A program made the position numbers and the translations under genes. A DNA stretch of 64,000 nt from Streptomyces orinoci (GTDB lineage: Bacteria; Actinomycetota; Actinomycetes; Streptomycetales; Streptomycetaceae). The DNA is taken from positions 57,328 to 121,327 of the forward strand of contig NZ_PHNC01000017.1 in the NCBI RefSeq assembly GCF_003121295.1. The letters are read 5' to 3'. The notes under the pieces are model-generated. The model was not told the DNA's origin and searched no databases. It saw only the letters and a program-made list of their open reading frames with translations. Positions 20,078-29,148 of this stretch are shown here, piece after piece. Every line of letters starts with the position of its first letter. Positions within the stretch are counted from its first letter, which is position 1.

Positions 20078-21361
20078 CTAGTGGAACTGCTCTTCCTCCG
20101 TGGATCCGGACAGGGCGGTGGTGGAGGAGGCGGGGTTGACGGCGGTGGACACCAGGTCGAAGTAGCCGGTGCCGACCTCGCGCTGGTGCCTGACCGCGGT
20201 GAAGCCGTGTGCCTGGGCGGCGAACTCCCTTTCCTGGAGGTCGACATAGGCGGTCATGCCGTGCTCGGCGTAGCCGCGGGCGAGGTCGAACATGCCGTGG
20301 TTCAGGGAGTGGAAACCGGCCAGCGTGATGAACTGGAACCGGTAGCCCATCGCGCCCAGCTCGCGCTGGAACTTGGCGATCTGGTCATCGTCCAGCGCGG
20401 CCTTCCAGTTGAAGGAGGGCGAGCAGTTGTAGGCGAGCATCTGGTCGGGGTACCGCGCGTGGATGGCCTCGGCGAACTCACGGGCCTGCGCGAGGTCGGG
20501 GGTGCCGGTCTCGACCCAGATCAGGTCGGCGTACGGAGCGTAGGCCAGACCACGGGCGATGACCGGCGCCATTCCGTTGCGCACGCGGTAGAAGCCTTCC
20601 GCCGTACGCTCGCCGGTGGTGAACTCGGCGTCGCGCTCATCGACATCGCTGGTCAGCAGGTTGGCGGCGAGGGCGTCGGTGCGGGCGATGATGACGGTGG
20701 GCACATCGGCGATGTCGGCGGCGAGGCGGGCCGCGTTCAGGGTGCGGATGTGCTGGGAGGTCGGCACCAGAACCTTGCCGCCGAGGTGCCCGCACTTCTT
20801 CTCCGAGGCGAGCTGGTCCTCGTAGTGGATGCCGGCCGCGCCCGCCGCGATCATCGCCTTGGTCAGCTCAAACGCGTTCAGCGGGCCGCCGAAGCCCGCC
20901 TCGGCATCGGCGACGATCGGCGCCAGCCAGTCGGTGGTGTCCCCGGCGTCCTCGGCGGTGGCGATCTGGTCGGCGCGCAGCAGCGCGTTGTTGATCCGAC
21001 GGACCACCTGGGGAACGGAGTTGGCGGGATACAGACTCTGGTCGGGGTAGGTGTGCCCGGCCTGGTTGGCGTCGGCCGCGACCTGCCAGCCGGACAGATA
21101 GACGGCCTGGAGCCCCGCCTTCACCTGCTGCACGGCCTGGCCGCCGGTCAGCGCGCCCAGCGCGTGGATGTAGTCCCGCTCGTGCAACTGCCGCCACAGG
21201 CGCTCGGCGCCGCGCCGGGCCAGGGTGTGCTCCTCACGGACGCTGCCGGAGAGCCGCACCACATCCTCGGCGCTGTAGGTGCGCTCGATGCCCTGCCACC
21301 GCGGCTCGGTGGCCCAGCGCCGCGCGAGTTCCCCGGCCGCCTGCGTCCTCGCCTCTGCCAT
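20078..21361 (-). CDS. aceA: isocitrate lyase
   Basis: ATG 21361 gives 427 residues. The ICL signature [15 protein letters not shown] is near residue 190, with the catalytic Cys. Conserved NCSPSFNWK and a start resembling short ICL1-type enzymes are also seen. A GTG nine bases upstream is only three bases from the gaggag Shine-Dalgarno, so ATG 21361 (spacing about 12) is preferred. It splits isocitrate into glyoxylate and succinate. Many isocitrate lyases of this type also accept methylisocitrate, which would link it to the prp branch. It is divergent from the RamB-type regulator. Confidence 0.96.
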   Translation of the reverse strand: MAEARTQAAGELARRWATEPRWQGIERTYSAEDVVRLSGSVREEHTLARRGAERLWRQLHERDYIHALGALTGGQAVQQVKAGLQAVYLSGWQVAADANQAGHTYPDQSLYPANSVPQVVRRINNALLRADQIATAEDAGDTTDWLAPIVADAEAGFGGPLNAFELTKAMIAAGAAGIHYEDQLASEKKCGHLGGKVLVPTSQHIRTLNAARLAADIADVPTVIIARTDALAANLLTSDVDERDAEFTTGERTAEGFYRVRNGMAPVIARGLAYAPYADLIWVETGTPDLAQAREFAEAIHARYPDQMLAYNCSPSFNWKAALDDDQIAKFQRELGAMGYRFQFITLAGFHSLNHGMFDLARGYAEHGMTAYVDLQEREFAAQAHGFTAVRHQREVGTGYFDLVSTAVNPASSTTALSGSTEEEQFH

Positions 21362-21393
21362 GACTGTCACCGTCTCCTCGGTTCCGTACTGGC

Positions 21394-21680
21394 TGCCAAC
21401 CCCACCATTCCGAATGAACAGTGGTGGCACTGCGTGTCGTATCGCTGAGTGCGGCCCGCCGTCATCCTGGACGGGCGAAGCTGAGCAATGCTGCCGGTAC
21501 GGACCGAAGTTGCCGGGATCTCCGATGTCAGGGCAGAGATCGGACCCCGGTTCCGTGGTCTGTGCCGGCCGGTGTCCGGCGGGCCGCACCATGACTCTGG
21601 CACCGGCACTGAGTGCCAACAACCTTGGATCAATGCCAACTTCTGCGAATCTTCCCGCTGCCCTTTGCCAACCTTGCGAA
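21394..21680. promoter_or_regulatory. aceA-ramB divergent control region with TGCCAAC repeats
   Basis: This intergenic region (about 380 bp in all, 21362-21741) contains no gene. It holds four copies of TGCCAAC at 21394, 21614, 21634 and 21666. Two TTGCGAA/CTGCGAA half-sites adjoin the last two copies (about 21643 and 21674). The combined TTTGCCAACCTTGCGAA around 21664-21680 resembles the TTTGCAAA-type motif known for RamB, so autoregulation and aceA control are plausible. Confidence 0.5.
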
Positions 21681-21741
21681 GGTCTCGGCGAGGTGTCCAA
21701 GTACGCTGTCGGATCGGACCCCCGTGCGAAGGAGTTGACCG

Positions 21742-23151
21742 GTGAGCAAGACCTACGCGGGGGCACGGCTGCGGCGGCTGCGCGCGGACCGCCGGATGAG
21801 CCAGGCCGAACTCGCCCGCGTGCTGGGCATCTCACCGAGCTATCTGAACCAGATGGAGCACGACTCCCGGCCGCTGACCGTGCCCGTACTGCTGCGGCTG
21901 ACCGAGGCGTTCGGTATCGACCCGGGATTCTTCTCCGAGCGCGACACCACCCGGCTGGTCGCGGACCTGCGCGAAGCACTGGCCGGGGAGCTTGCCGAGG
22001 CCCGGGTCAGCCCCGCCGACCTGGCCGACCTCGCCGCGCGGATGCCGGCCGTCGCCCAGGTCCTGCTGGACCTCGGCCACCGCAACCAGCGGCTGTCCGA
22101 GCGCCTGGCCGGAGCGGCGGACGGCCGGGACGGCCACCGGGAAACCGCGTTCTCACCCCATGAGGAGATCCGCGACTTCTTCTACCGCCGCCAGAACTAC
22201 CTACACCACAGCGATCTCGCTGCCGAGCAACTGGCCGCGGATATCGGCATCCGGCCGGGCGAGGTGACCAGGGCCCTCACCACGAGACTCGCCCAGGCCC
22301 ATGGCATCCGTCTCGCCGCCGAGCCGGGCGAGCGCCTGCACCGCTACGACGAGGCAAGCCGCACCCTCCACCTCTCCCCGCGGCTGCGCCCCGGTCGGCG
22401 AGCGTTCCGCATGGCGACCCAACTGGCCCTGCTGGAACACACCGACGACCTCGACCGGCTGGCCGCCGAGGACTTCGAGCCCGGCTCACCCGCCCATGCA
22501 CTGGCCCGCATCGGCATCGCCAACTACTTCGCCGCCGCGCTGATCCTGCCGTACACCGCGTTCCACACGGCCGCCGAGGAAGCGCGCTACGACATCGAAC
22601 GCCTCACCGACCACTATGGCCTCGGCTATGAGACCGTCTGCCACCGGCTGAGCACCCTGCAACGCCCCCGGCTGCGCGGCGTGCCGTTCTCCTTCGTCCG
22701 CGTCGACCGGGCCGGGAACCTCTCCAAACGCCAGTCCGCCACCGGCTTTCCCTTCTCCCGGGCCGGTGGCACCTGCCCGCTGTGGAACGTCTACGAGGCA
22801 TTCGCCGCCCCCGGCCGCATCCACGTCCAGATCGCCGAAATGCCCGACGGGCAGCGCTACTTGTGGACCGCCCGTGCGGTCACCCGGCATCGCGGCGGCT
22901 GGGGCGAACCCGGCAGGACCTATGCCATCGGCCTCGGCTGCGAGATCCGCCATGCCCATCGCCTCGTCTACTCCGACGGCCTCGACCTCGCCAGTCCCTC
23001 CGCCGCGACCCCGATCGGCATGGGCTGCCGGGTCTGCGAACGCCTCGGCTGCCCCCAGCGAGCCGTGCCACCACTGGGGCGTGAGCTGCTCATCGACCAG
23101 AACAGCAGCACCTTCGTGCCCTATCCGGTCGAGGACGGCGGGGCCGTGTGA
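21742..23151 (+). CDS. ramB: ScfR-family acyl-CoA-responsive regulator, RamB type
   Basis: GTG 21742 follows aaggag and gives 469 residues. Architecture matches the protein encoded at 9331-10809: an N-terminal XRE HTH (about residues 8-62, [17 protein letters not shown]), a central IrrE/DUF955-like part with [17 protein letters not shown], and a C-terminal ScfR domain with the Cys set [11 protein letters not shown] and CRVCERLGC. RamB regulates acetate and glyoxylate genes in actinobacteria. Divergence from aceA-aceB supports this here. The symbol is by analogy; distinction from other ScfR paralogues would need a tree. Confidence 0.85.
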   Translation: MSKTYAGARLRRLRADRRMSQAELARVLGISPSYLNQMEHDSRPLTVPVLLRLTEAFGIDPGFFSERDTTRLVADLREALAGELAEARVSPADLADLAARMPAVAQVLLDLGHRNQRLSERLAGAADGRDGHRETAFSPHEEIRDFFYRRQNYLHHSDLAAEQLAADIGIRPGEVTRALTTRLAQAHGIRLAAEPGERLHRYDEASRTLHLSPRLRPGRRAFRMATQLALLEHTDDLDRLAAEDFEPGSPAHALARIGIANYFAAALILPYTAFHTAAEEARYDIERLTDHYGLGYETVCHRLSTLQRPRLRGVPFSFVRVDRAGNLSKRQSATGFPFSRAGGTCPLWNVYEAFAAPGRIHVQIAEMPDGQRYLWTARAVTRHRGGWGEPGRTYAIGLGCEIRHAHRLVYSDGLDLASPSAATPIGMGCRVCERLGCPQRAVPPLGRELLIDQNSSTFVPYPVEDGGAV

Positions 23152-23572
23152 CCGTGCCGTGGACTCCGGGACGGCGGCCCAAAAGCGTCGGCCACCGGTC
23201 TTACCAGGAGACCGGCGCATTCAATGCCGGTCATGGGTGGACAGGGAGTCAACTCATCGTGCTCCTGTCCGGAGCAGGTTCAGTACCGGTTCGGACAAAG
23301 CCGCCCGGGAGCGGTCGGGTCATGCGGTTGTGCCGGGGCGGTGGGACGGTTGCGTAGCACCGTTCCGGACGGGTCTGACTCATGACTTCTTTGACCGAAG
23401 TGTCTTGTCACAGGCATGTCGACTGCCGTTGCGGGATGGCGTCCGCTGTCACCAGCCACAGGGTGTGTCCCCATAGGGGCCTTGCCGTCTTTCAGGCGTC
23501 ATCACGGTTCAGACCGCCCGGCCGGGCAGGTGTCAGCCACCCAGCACATCACCACGCGGGAGGCGGAGCACC
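23152..23572 (+). other. non-coding region between ramB and IS110 transposase
   Basis: No convincing gene is present. A hairpin with 7-bp arms (GACCGGC 23210-23216, GCCGGTC 23226-23232) could end ramB transcription. A second small hairpin GCTCC/GGAGC lies at 23261-23275. The right part is probably the left non-coding end of the IS110 element, which in this family encodes the guide (bridge) RNA. The exact element border is not determined. Confidence 0.5.
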
Positions 23573-24685
23573 ATGACGACCGGACAGCGCAGTACCTCTT
23601 CCACCAGCAAGGGCCCGCCCGCTCGGGGCGAGGCCGTCCTGGGCGTGGACACGCACGGCGAGGTTCATGTCGCCGCAGTGGTTTCCCCGCTGGGCCGGAT
23701 CCTGGGCACCAGGTCCTTTCCGGCCACGGCGGCCGGCTACCGTCAGCTGCTCGCCTGGGCCCGTGCGTTGGGTATGGTGCGCCGGGCGGGAGTAGAGGGT
23801 ACCGGTACCTTCGGCGCGGGCTTGTCCCGCTACCTGCTGGCGCAGCATGTCGCGGTGTTCGAGGTGAACCGGCCCGACCGCTCGGCCCGCCGTCTGCTCG
23901 GGAAGTCGGACCCGCTCGACGCGCAGGCCGCCGCGCGGGCCGTGCTCAGCGGTCGTGCCCGGGCGCGGGCGAAATCCGGCGATGGCCCGGTGCAGAGTGC
24001 TCGGATGTTCAAACTCGCCAAGGACTCCGCGGTCAAGGCCCGCACCCAGGCGATCAACCAGCTCAAGTCCGTCTTGGTCATAACCGATCCAGCCCTGCGG
24101 GAACGGCTGTCCGGCCTGGGCAACCGCGAACTGTTCCGCACCTGCGCACGCCTTGGCCCGTGCGAGGGCGAGGCCGGCGGGGGAGACGAGGACGTAACTG
24201 ACGCCACCTTCGTGGCCCTGAGCATGCTGGCCCAGCGTATCGAGCAGCTCACCGGGCAGATCGACGAGCTGAATCAGCGACTGGCCGGGCTCGTTGAACG
24301 CCATGCCCCGCAGCTGCTCGCGCCGGTGGGTATCGGCCCGGACTCCGCTGTCACACTCCTGATCACCATGGGCGACAACCCTGAGCGGCTGAGCACCGAG
24401 GCGTCTTTCGCCGCTCTGTGCGGAGTCAGCCCCATCGAGTACTCCTCGGGCGGCCGGAGCTCGCACCGGCTCAACCGCGGCGGCGACCGGCAGGCGAACG
24501 CCGCTCTGCACCGCATCGTGTTCACCCGGCTGCGCCACGACCCGCGCACCCAGGCGTACTACGAACGCCGCACCCAGGAGGGCAAAACCCGTCGTGAGAT
24601 CATCCGATGCCTCAAGCGATATGCCGCCCGCGAGGTCTTCAACCTGGTCAGGACGGTGTCTACCGACCCCCCGATATAGGGGCGT
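23470..24685 (+). mobile_element. IS110-family insertion element (borders approximate)
   Basis: A DEDD transposase gene occupies most of the element. The string ATAGGGGC is found both left (23473-23480) and right (24675-24682, three bases before the transposase stop), each preceded by a C-run. These could mark the ends or a repeated core, but the match is short. IS110 elements lack classical terminal inverted repeats, so the borders are tentative. If the left end lies further upstream the element includes more of 23232-23470. Confidence 0.55.
23573..24679 (+). CDS. IS110-family DEDD transposase
   Basis: The protein has 368 residues. The N-terminal RuvC-like DEDD domain shows LGVDTHGEVHVAAV, VEGTGTFGAGLSRYL and KSDPLDAQAAARAVL. 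A helical linker with IEQLTGQIDELNQRLAGLVE is followed by the C-terminal Tnp domain (CGVSPIEYSSGG), which supplies the catalytic Ser region in this family. Intact length and preserved acidic residues suggest an active enzyme. IS110 recombinases are reported to use a non-coding bridge RNA from the element end to pair donor and target DNA. The gene lies immediately upstream of pcaL. Confidence 0.93.
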   Translation: MTTGQRSTSSTSKGPPARGEAVLGVDTHGEVHVAAVVSPLGRILGTRSFPATAAGYRQLLAWARALGMVRRAGVEGTGTFGAGLSRYLLAQHVAVFEVNRPDRSARRLLGKSDPLDAQAAARAVLSGRARARAKSGDGPVQSARMFKLAKDSAVKARTQAINQLKSVLVITDPALRERLSGLGNRELFRTCARLGPCEGEAGGGDEDVTDATFVALSMLAQRIEQLTGQIDELNQRLAGLVERHAPQLLAPVGIGPDSAVTLLITMGDNPERLSTEASFAALCGVSPIEYSSGGRSSHRLNRGGDRQANAALHRIVFTRLRHDPRTQAYYERRTQEGKTRREIIRCLKRYAAREVFNLVRTVSTDPPI

Positions 24686-24711
24686 CCGTGACAGATGAGA
24701 GGGTCTGGCGG

Positions 24712-27027
24712 GTGAGTGAGACACCGGCGAAGACCCTGCAATACCGCTCTGACGGGCCAGAAGACGCCCCGGTCCTGGTCCTGGGGCCTGCGCTGGGTAC
24801 CACATGGCATATGTGGGATCGCCAGATTCCGGAACTGACCCGGCACTGGCGCGTGCTGCGCTACGACCTGCCCGGTCATGGGGGAGCGCCCGCCCGGCCC
24901 GCGGCGACCGTCGGGGAACTGGCCGACCGGCTGGCCGCCACCCTGGACGCGCTGGGCATCGACCGCTTCGGCTACGCGGGCTGCTGCATCGGCGGTGCGA
25001 TCGGCGCCGACCTGGCGCTGCGCCGCCCGGAGCGGCTCGCCTCACTGGCGCTGGTCGGCTCCTCCGCCCGCTTTGGCACGGCCGAGAGCTGGGGCGTCCG
25101 CTCCTCCGAGACCCGCTCGCACGGCCTGGACCCGGCCGCCCGCTCGGCCCCCGAGCGCTGGTTCACTCCCGCCTTCGCGGGCGCCCAGCCGGCCATAGTG
25201 GACTGGGCCGTCCAGATGGTCCGTACCACCGATATGCCGAGCTATGCCGCCGCCTGCGAGGCGCTGGCCGACTTCGACATACGGTCCGGGCTGGACCGCA
25301 TCCAGGTACCCACGCTGGTCCTGGTGGGCGCCGAGGACCAGGTCACCCCGCCCGCTGATGCCCGGGTGCTGGTGGCGGGCGTGCCCGATTCGCGGCTGGC
25401 CGTGGTGCCCAACACCCGGCACCTGGCGCCGGTGGAGCAGCCCGCCGCCGTTACCGACCTGCTGGTCCGCCACTTCACCACCGCCTGGCAGCAGCAGCCC
25501 TTGCCCGGGCCCCGCCCCGGCACCCCCAAGCCGCCGGCCGCCGTCCCGCCGTCCCTGCAGAACCCGCCACCGGCGGGCCCCGGGATGCCCGGTGGCCATC
25601 CGAGCGGGCCGGATGGGCCTGCGGCGCCGCCCGCGCATGGCATGCCTGCCGCCACGGTCCCGGCCGCCGGCGCTTCGCCCACCCCGCCGGGTCCGGCGGG
25701 AGCTGTTGGGCACGGGGCGCCTGATGCACCGGTGACCGGGCCGGGTGCTGCCGGTGGGGCGCCTGCGGCTGGGGCGGGTGCATCCGTGGGACTGGGGGAG
25801 TCATCGGGTTCGATGGCGTCTGTTGGGCATGGGGTGCCCGGTGTCCCTGCGGCGCAAGGGGGCGGGCCCGGTGCGTCTGTGCCGTCGGGCTCGCCGGGGC
25901 CTGTTGGGCATGGGGCGCCTGGTGGTGCCGGTGTGCAGGCGAGCGGGGTTGGCGGCTCCGGTGAGGTGCATCCGCCTGGGGCGGCGGGGGAGCCGTCTGG
26001 CTCCTTGGGCATGGGGCCTATGGGATCTCTTGGGCAGGGCATGCCCGGGGCTTCCGGGGTGCCGATGGGCGGGCCGGGGGTCGCCGGTGCGGCATTTGTG
26101 CCCATGGGGCCCACCGGTGGCGCTTCGTCGGCGGCGTCTGCCGACGCGCCGGCCCCCTGGGGCGCCGCCGGACACGCGGTGCCGGGCGCTTCCGGCGCGC
26201 CGGTGGCCGGTCCCGGGGTTGCCGGTGGGGAGTCGCCGGGGGCGAGTCGAGCGGTGGGCGTCGATGGTGGCGGGGAGCCGGGTGCCGGCTGGCCACGGGC
26301 CGGGGGAGTGGCCGCGCCGCCCGGTGTGTTCGGACCGCCGCCCGTGGTGGCGGAGCAGAGCGCGGCGGGCGCGGCCGGGGATGACGCGGCCGCGCCCACC
26401 GCCGTGCTGCCCGCCTACGGTTCGCTGCCGGAAGCGGTGGCGGGCCCCGCCGGTCAGCCGCCGTACGGCGACGGTTCCGCGGCCCAGCTGCCGGGTCTGG
26501 CCCCGACATACGCCCCGCCCGCACCCGGTGCAGGCCCCGCGGCCGAGGACGCCCTCGCCCGGGGCGCCCGGCTGCGCCGCGAGCTGCTCGGCGAGGCCGC
26601 GGAGGCGAACGGGCAGGCGCAGGCGGGCGGGCGGACGGAACCGGGCGGGCGGACGGAACCGGGCGGGCGGACGGAACCGGGCGGGCAGGCGGAGCCGGAC
26701 GTGTTCGGCGCGGAGTTCGAGGACTTCGAGGAGTTCGTCACCCGTACCGCCTGGGGCGAGACCTGGGCCCGCCCCGGCCTGGACCTCCGCACCCGCGCCC
26801 TGCTCACCCTCACCGCGCTGACCGCCGGCGGGCACCTCGCCGAGCTGGCCCCGTACACCCGGGCCGCGCTGCGTGCCGGGGCCACGGCGGCGGAGATAGC
26901 GGAGACGCTGCGGCACACCGCCCCGTACTGCGGACTGCCCGCCGCCTCGGCGGCGTTCGCCATCGTGCGGCGGGTGGTCGCCGAGGAGGCCGCGGGGTAC
27001 GGCACGGCGCCCGGGCCGCAGGCGTAG
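24712..27027 (+). CDS. pcaL: PcaD-PcaC fusion (PcaL) with a very long Gly/Pro/Ala linker
   Basis: GTG 24712 gives 771 residues. Residues 1-262 are an alpha/beta hydrolase, 3-oxoadipate enol-lactonase: LGTTWHMWDRQIPEL, nucleophile region GYAGCCIGGAIGAD and VPNTRHLAPVEQP with the His. The C-terminal 150 or so residues are a 4-carboxymuconolactone decarboxylase domain (RTRALLTLTALTAGGHLAEL, HTAPYCGLPAA). The PcaL fusion is known in Streptomyces at under 400 residues. Here roughly 345 Gly/Pro/Ala-rich residues (about 264-610) separate the domains. In Cys-Cys of GYAGCCIGG, the usual Ser nucleophile position is Cys. No other pca genes are adjacent; an IS110 transposase stops 33 bases upstream. Confidence 0.88.
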   Translation: MSETPAKTLQYRSDGPEDAPVLVLGPALGTTWHMWDRQIPELTRHWRVLRYDLPGHGGAPARPAATVGELADRLAATLDALGIDRFGYAGCCIGGAIGADLALRRPERLASLALVGSSARFGTAESWGVRSSETRSHGLDPAARSAPERWFTPAFAGAQPAIVDWAVQMVRTTDMPSYAAACEALADFDIRSGLDRIQVPTLVLVGAEDQVTPPADARVLVAGVPDSRLAVVPNTRHLAPVEQPAAVTDLLVRHFTTAWQQQPLPGPRPGTPKPPAAVPPSLQNPPPAGPGMPGGHPSGPDGPAAPPAHGMPAATVPAAGASPTPPGPAGAVGHGAPDAPVTGPGAAGGAPAAGAGASVGLGESSGSMASVGHGVPGVPAAQGGGPGASVPSGSPGPVGHGAPGGAGVQASGVGGSGEVHPPGAAGEPSGSLGMGPMGSLGQGMPGASGVPMGGPGVAGAAFVPMGPTGGASSAASADAPAPWGAAGHAVPGASGAPVAGPGVAGGESPGASRAVGVDGGGEPGAGWPRAGGVAAPPGVFGPPPVVAEQSAAGAAGDDAAAPTAVLPAYGSLPEAVAGPAGQPPYGDGSAAQLPGLAPTYAPPAPGAGPAAEDALARGARLRRELLGEAAEANGQAQAGGRTEPGGRTEPGGRTEPGGQAEPDVFGAEFEDFEEFVTRTAWGETWARPGLDLRTRALLTLTALTAGGHLAELAPYTRAALRAGATAAEIAETLRHTAPYCGLPAASAAFAIVRRVVAEEAAGYGTAPGPQA
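26627..26698 (+). repeat. 18-bp tandem repeat inside pcaL
   Basis: Three near-perfect 18-bp units (phase marked by acggaacc at 26635, 26653 and 26671) and one degenerate unit encode repeated GGRTEP. They interrupt the first helix of the PcaC domain after LRRELLGEAAEANG. Because 18 is a multiple of 3, copy number can change without frameshift. Confidence 0.85.
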
Positions 27028-27040
27028 CAGGATGGGAACC

Positions 27041-27688
27041 ATGAAGCTGACCAAGCACAGCCACGCCTGTGTCCGCCTGCGCAAGGACGGCCGCACCCTG
27101 GTCATCGACCCGGGTGCCTTCAGCGAGGCGGACGCCGCCGTGGGCGCCGACGCCATCCTCGTCACCCATGAGCACCCGGATCACTTCAGCGAGGACCGGC
27201 TGCGGGCCGCGCTGGAGGTCAATCCGGCCGCCGAACTGTGGACCCTGCGCAGCGTCGCCGAGCAGATCTCGGCGGCCTTCCCGGGCCGGGTGCATATCGT
27301 CGGCGAGGGCGACACCTTCACCGCCGCCGGATTCGACGTCCAGGTGCACGGTCAACTGCACGCCGTGATTCATCCGGACCTGCCGAGGATCACCAATGTC
27401 GGTTACCTGGTGGACGGTTCGCTGTTCCACCCCGGTGACGCGCTGACCGTGCCGGGGCAGCCGGTGGACACCCTGCTGGTGCCGGTGATGGCCCCCTGGA
27501 ACAAGGTCTCCGAAGTCATCGACTATGTACGGGAGTTGAAGCCCCGGCGGGCCATCGACATCCATGACGGGCTGCTGAGCGACCTGGCCCGGCCGGTGTA
27601 CGACCGGATGCTGGGCCCGGACGGACCGGGCGGCACCTCCGGAGCGGAGCACCTGCGGCTGGCCCCCGGGGACGGCATGGAACTGTGA
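27041..27688 (+). CDS. UPF0173 metallo-beta-lactamase-fold hydrolase
   Basis: ATG 27041 gives 215 residues beginning MKLTKHSHACVRL, which matches this family better than the ATG nine bases upstream. The MBL metal motif VTHEHPDHF lies near residue 45, followed by HGQLHAVIH, a metal-binding Asp in FHPGDA and DIHDGLLSD near the end. The family's substrate is not known. The gene is 30 bases upstream of xthA and starts 13 bases after pcaL, so it may be co-transcribed. Confidence 0.88.
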   Translation: MKLTKHSHACVRLRKDGRTLVIDPGAFSEADAAVGADAILVTHEHPDHFSEDRLRAALEVNPAAELWTLRSVAEQISAAFPGRVHIVGEGDTFTAAGFDVQVHGQLHAVIHPDLPRITNVGYLVDGSLFHPGDALTVPGQPVDTLLVPVMAPWNKVSEVIDYVRELKPRRAIDIHDGLLSDLARPVYDRMLGPDGPGGTSGAEHLRLAPGDGMEL

Positions 27689-27718
27689 CTGTCCGACCCC
27701 ACCGTTAGGGTGGCGGTC

Positions 27719-28507
27719 ATGCGCATCGCCACCTGGAATGTGAACTCGATCACCGCCCGCCTGCCCCGGCTGCTGGCCTGGCTGGAGGGCAGCGGCACGG
27801 ATGTGCTGTGCATACAGGAGACCAAGTGCACCGCCGAGCAGTTCCCCGCCGGTGAGCTGCGCGAGCTGGGCTATGAGTCCGCCGTCAACGCCACCGGCCG
27901 GTGGAACGGCGTGGCGCTGGTCTCCCGGGTCGGGCTGGAGAATGTGGTCACCGGGCTGCCCGGCGGCCCGGAGTACGAGGGGGTGCAGGAGCCCCGGGCC
28001 ATCTCCGCGGACTGCGGCGGGGTGCGGCTGTGGTCGGTGTATGTGCCCAACGGCCGTGAGGTCGGCCACGACCACTACGGCTACAAGCTGCACTGGCTGG
28101 AGGCCCTGCGCAACGCGGTGGTGCCGGACGCGGCCGGGGAGCGCCCCTTCGCGGTGCTGGGCGACTTCAATATCGCCCCCACCGACGAGGATGTCTTCGA
28201 TCCCGCCGTCTTCGAGGGCGCCACCCATGTCACGCCCGCCGAGCGCGCCGCGCTGGCCGCGCTGCGGGACGCGGGCCTGTCGGACGTTCTGCCCCGCCCC
28301 CTGAAGTACGACCGTCCCTACACCTACTGGGACTACCGCCAGCTCTGCTTCCCCAAGAACAGGGGCATGCGGATCGATCTGGTCTATGGCAACGCCCCCT
28401 TCGCGGGCGCGGTCAAGGACGCCTATGTGGACCGTGAGGAGCGCAAGGGCAAGGGCGCGTCGGATCATGCGCCGGTTGTCGTGGACCTTCAGGTCTCGAA
28501 GACCTGA
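27719..28507 (+). CDS. xthA: exodeoxyribonuclease III
   Basis: ATG 27719 gives 262 residues. The endonuclease/exonuclease/phosphatase motifs are complete: IATWNVNSI, CIQETKC, GDFNIAPTDEDV and GASDHAPVVVD. It acts as an AP endonuclease and 3'-exonuclease in base-excision repair. The last five residues (QVSKT) replace the family's usual short end, and the IS630 remnant starts immediately after the stop. The tail may therefore have been altered by that insertion. Catalytic residues are unaffected. Confidence 0.93.
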   Translation: MRIATWNVNSITARLPRLLAWLEGSGTDVLCIQETKCTAEQFPAGELRELGYESAVNATGRWNGVALVSRVGLENVVTGLPGGPEYEGVQEPRAISADCGGVRLWSVYVPNGREVGHDHYGYKLHWLEALRNAVVPDAAGERPFAVLGDFNIAPTDEDVFDPAVFEGATHVTPAERAALAALRDAGLSDVLPRPLKYDRPYTYWDYRQLCFPKNRGMRIDLVYGNAPFAGAVKDAYVDREERKGKGASDHAPVVVDLQVSKT

Positions 28508-28509
28508 CC

Positions 28510-29135
28510 TTGGAGGTGGAGCCGAGCAAGCTCGCCGACCACCTCGGCAAGCAGAAGGTGACGGCGGCCATCAGCCGGGAGACACTGCGCCGGACCCTGC
28601 GCGCCGGCAAAGTGTCCTGGAAGACCACCACACGTGGAAGGCATCCACCGACCCGCAGTCCCCACCGACCCGCAGTTCATCGCCAAGATGCACCGCGTCC
28701 TGGCGCTGTACAACACCCCGCCCGCCGACGGACGGGTGATATGCGCCGACGAGTTCGGACCGCTGAACCTCATGCCTCGCAAGGGCAAGGCGTGCGGGCC
28801 GGTGAGGCGTCCGCGTCGGCTGCGGGCCACCTGGGACCGCTACGGCGGCGTGCGGCACATGCTCGCTGCCCTTGATCTGGCCACCGGCAAGCTGTACTAC
28901 CGCATCCGGCCGCGCAAGCGGTGGCGGGAGTTCCTCGGCCTCCTCAAGGCCCTGCGCGCCCGCTGGCCTGGGGAGAAAACTGGACGTGGTGCCGGACAAC
29001 TTCTCCCCGTACAAGCACGCCCAGGTCCGCGTCGCCGCCGGCGTGACGAGCCACCAGCCGGCCCGAACCGGCCCCTGTCCGGCTGGAGCCACGGCCAGAA
29101 ACGCGCCCCGGCCGCGCACGCGTTCCGACGGCTGA
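28510..29135 (+). pseudogene. IS630-family transposase remnant
   Basis: Fragments of a DDE transposase appear in at least three frames: AISRETLRRTLRAGKVSW, then RVICADEFGPLNLMPRKGK with GGVRHMLAALDLATGKLYYR, then LDVVPDNFSPYKHAQVR. The first and second catalytic Asp are visible; the third acidic residue and the C-terminus are missing. A 12-bp direct repeat with 16-bp period (28648-28677) sits near the first frame change. It is inactive. It lies between xthA and the end of another decayed gene. Confidence 0.85.
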
Positions 29136-29148
29136 GCGGCTCCAAGGT

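Noticed and set aside
25242..27165. Long antisense frames across the pcaL linker rich in Pro/Ala/Ser
   Set aside because: Complement of a Gly/Pro repeat stays open by composition; no signal, motif or start site.
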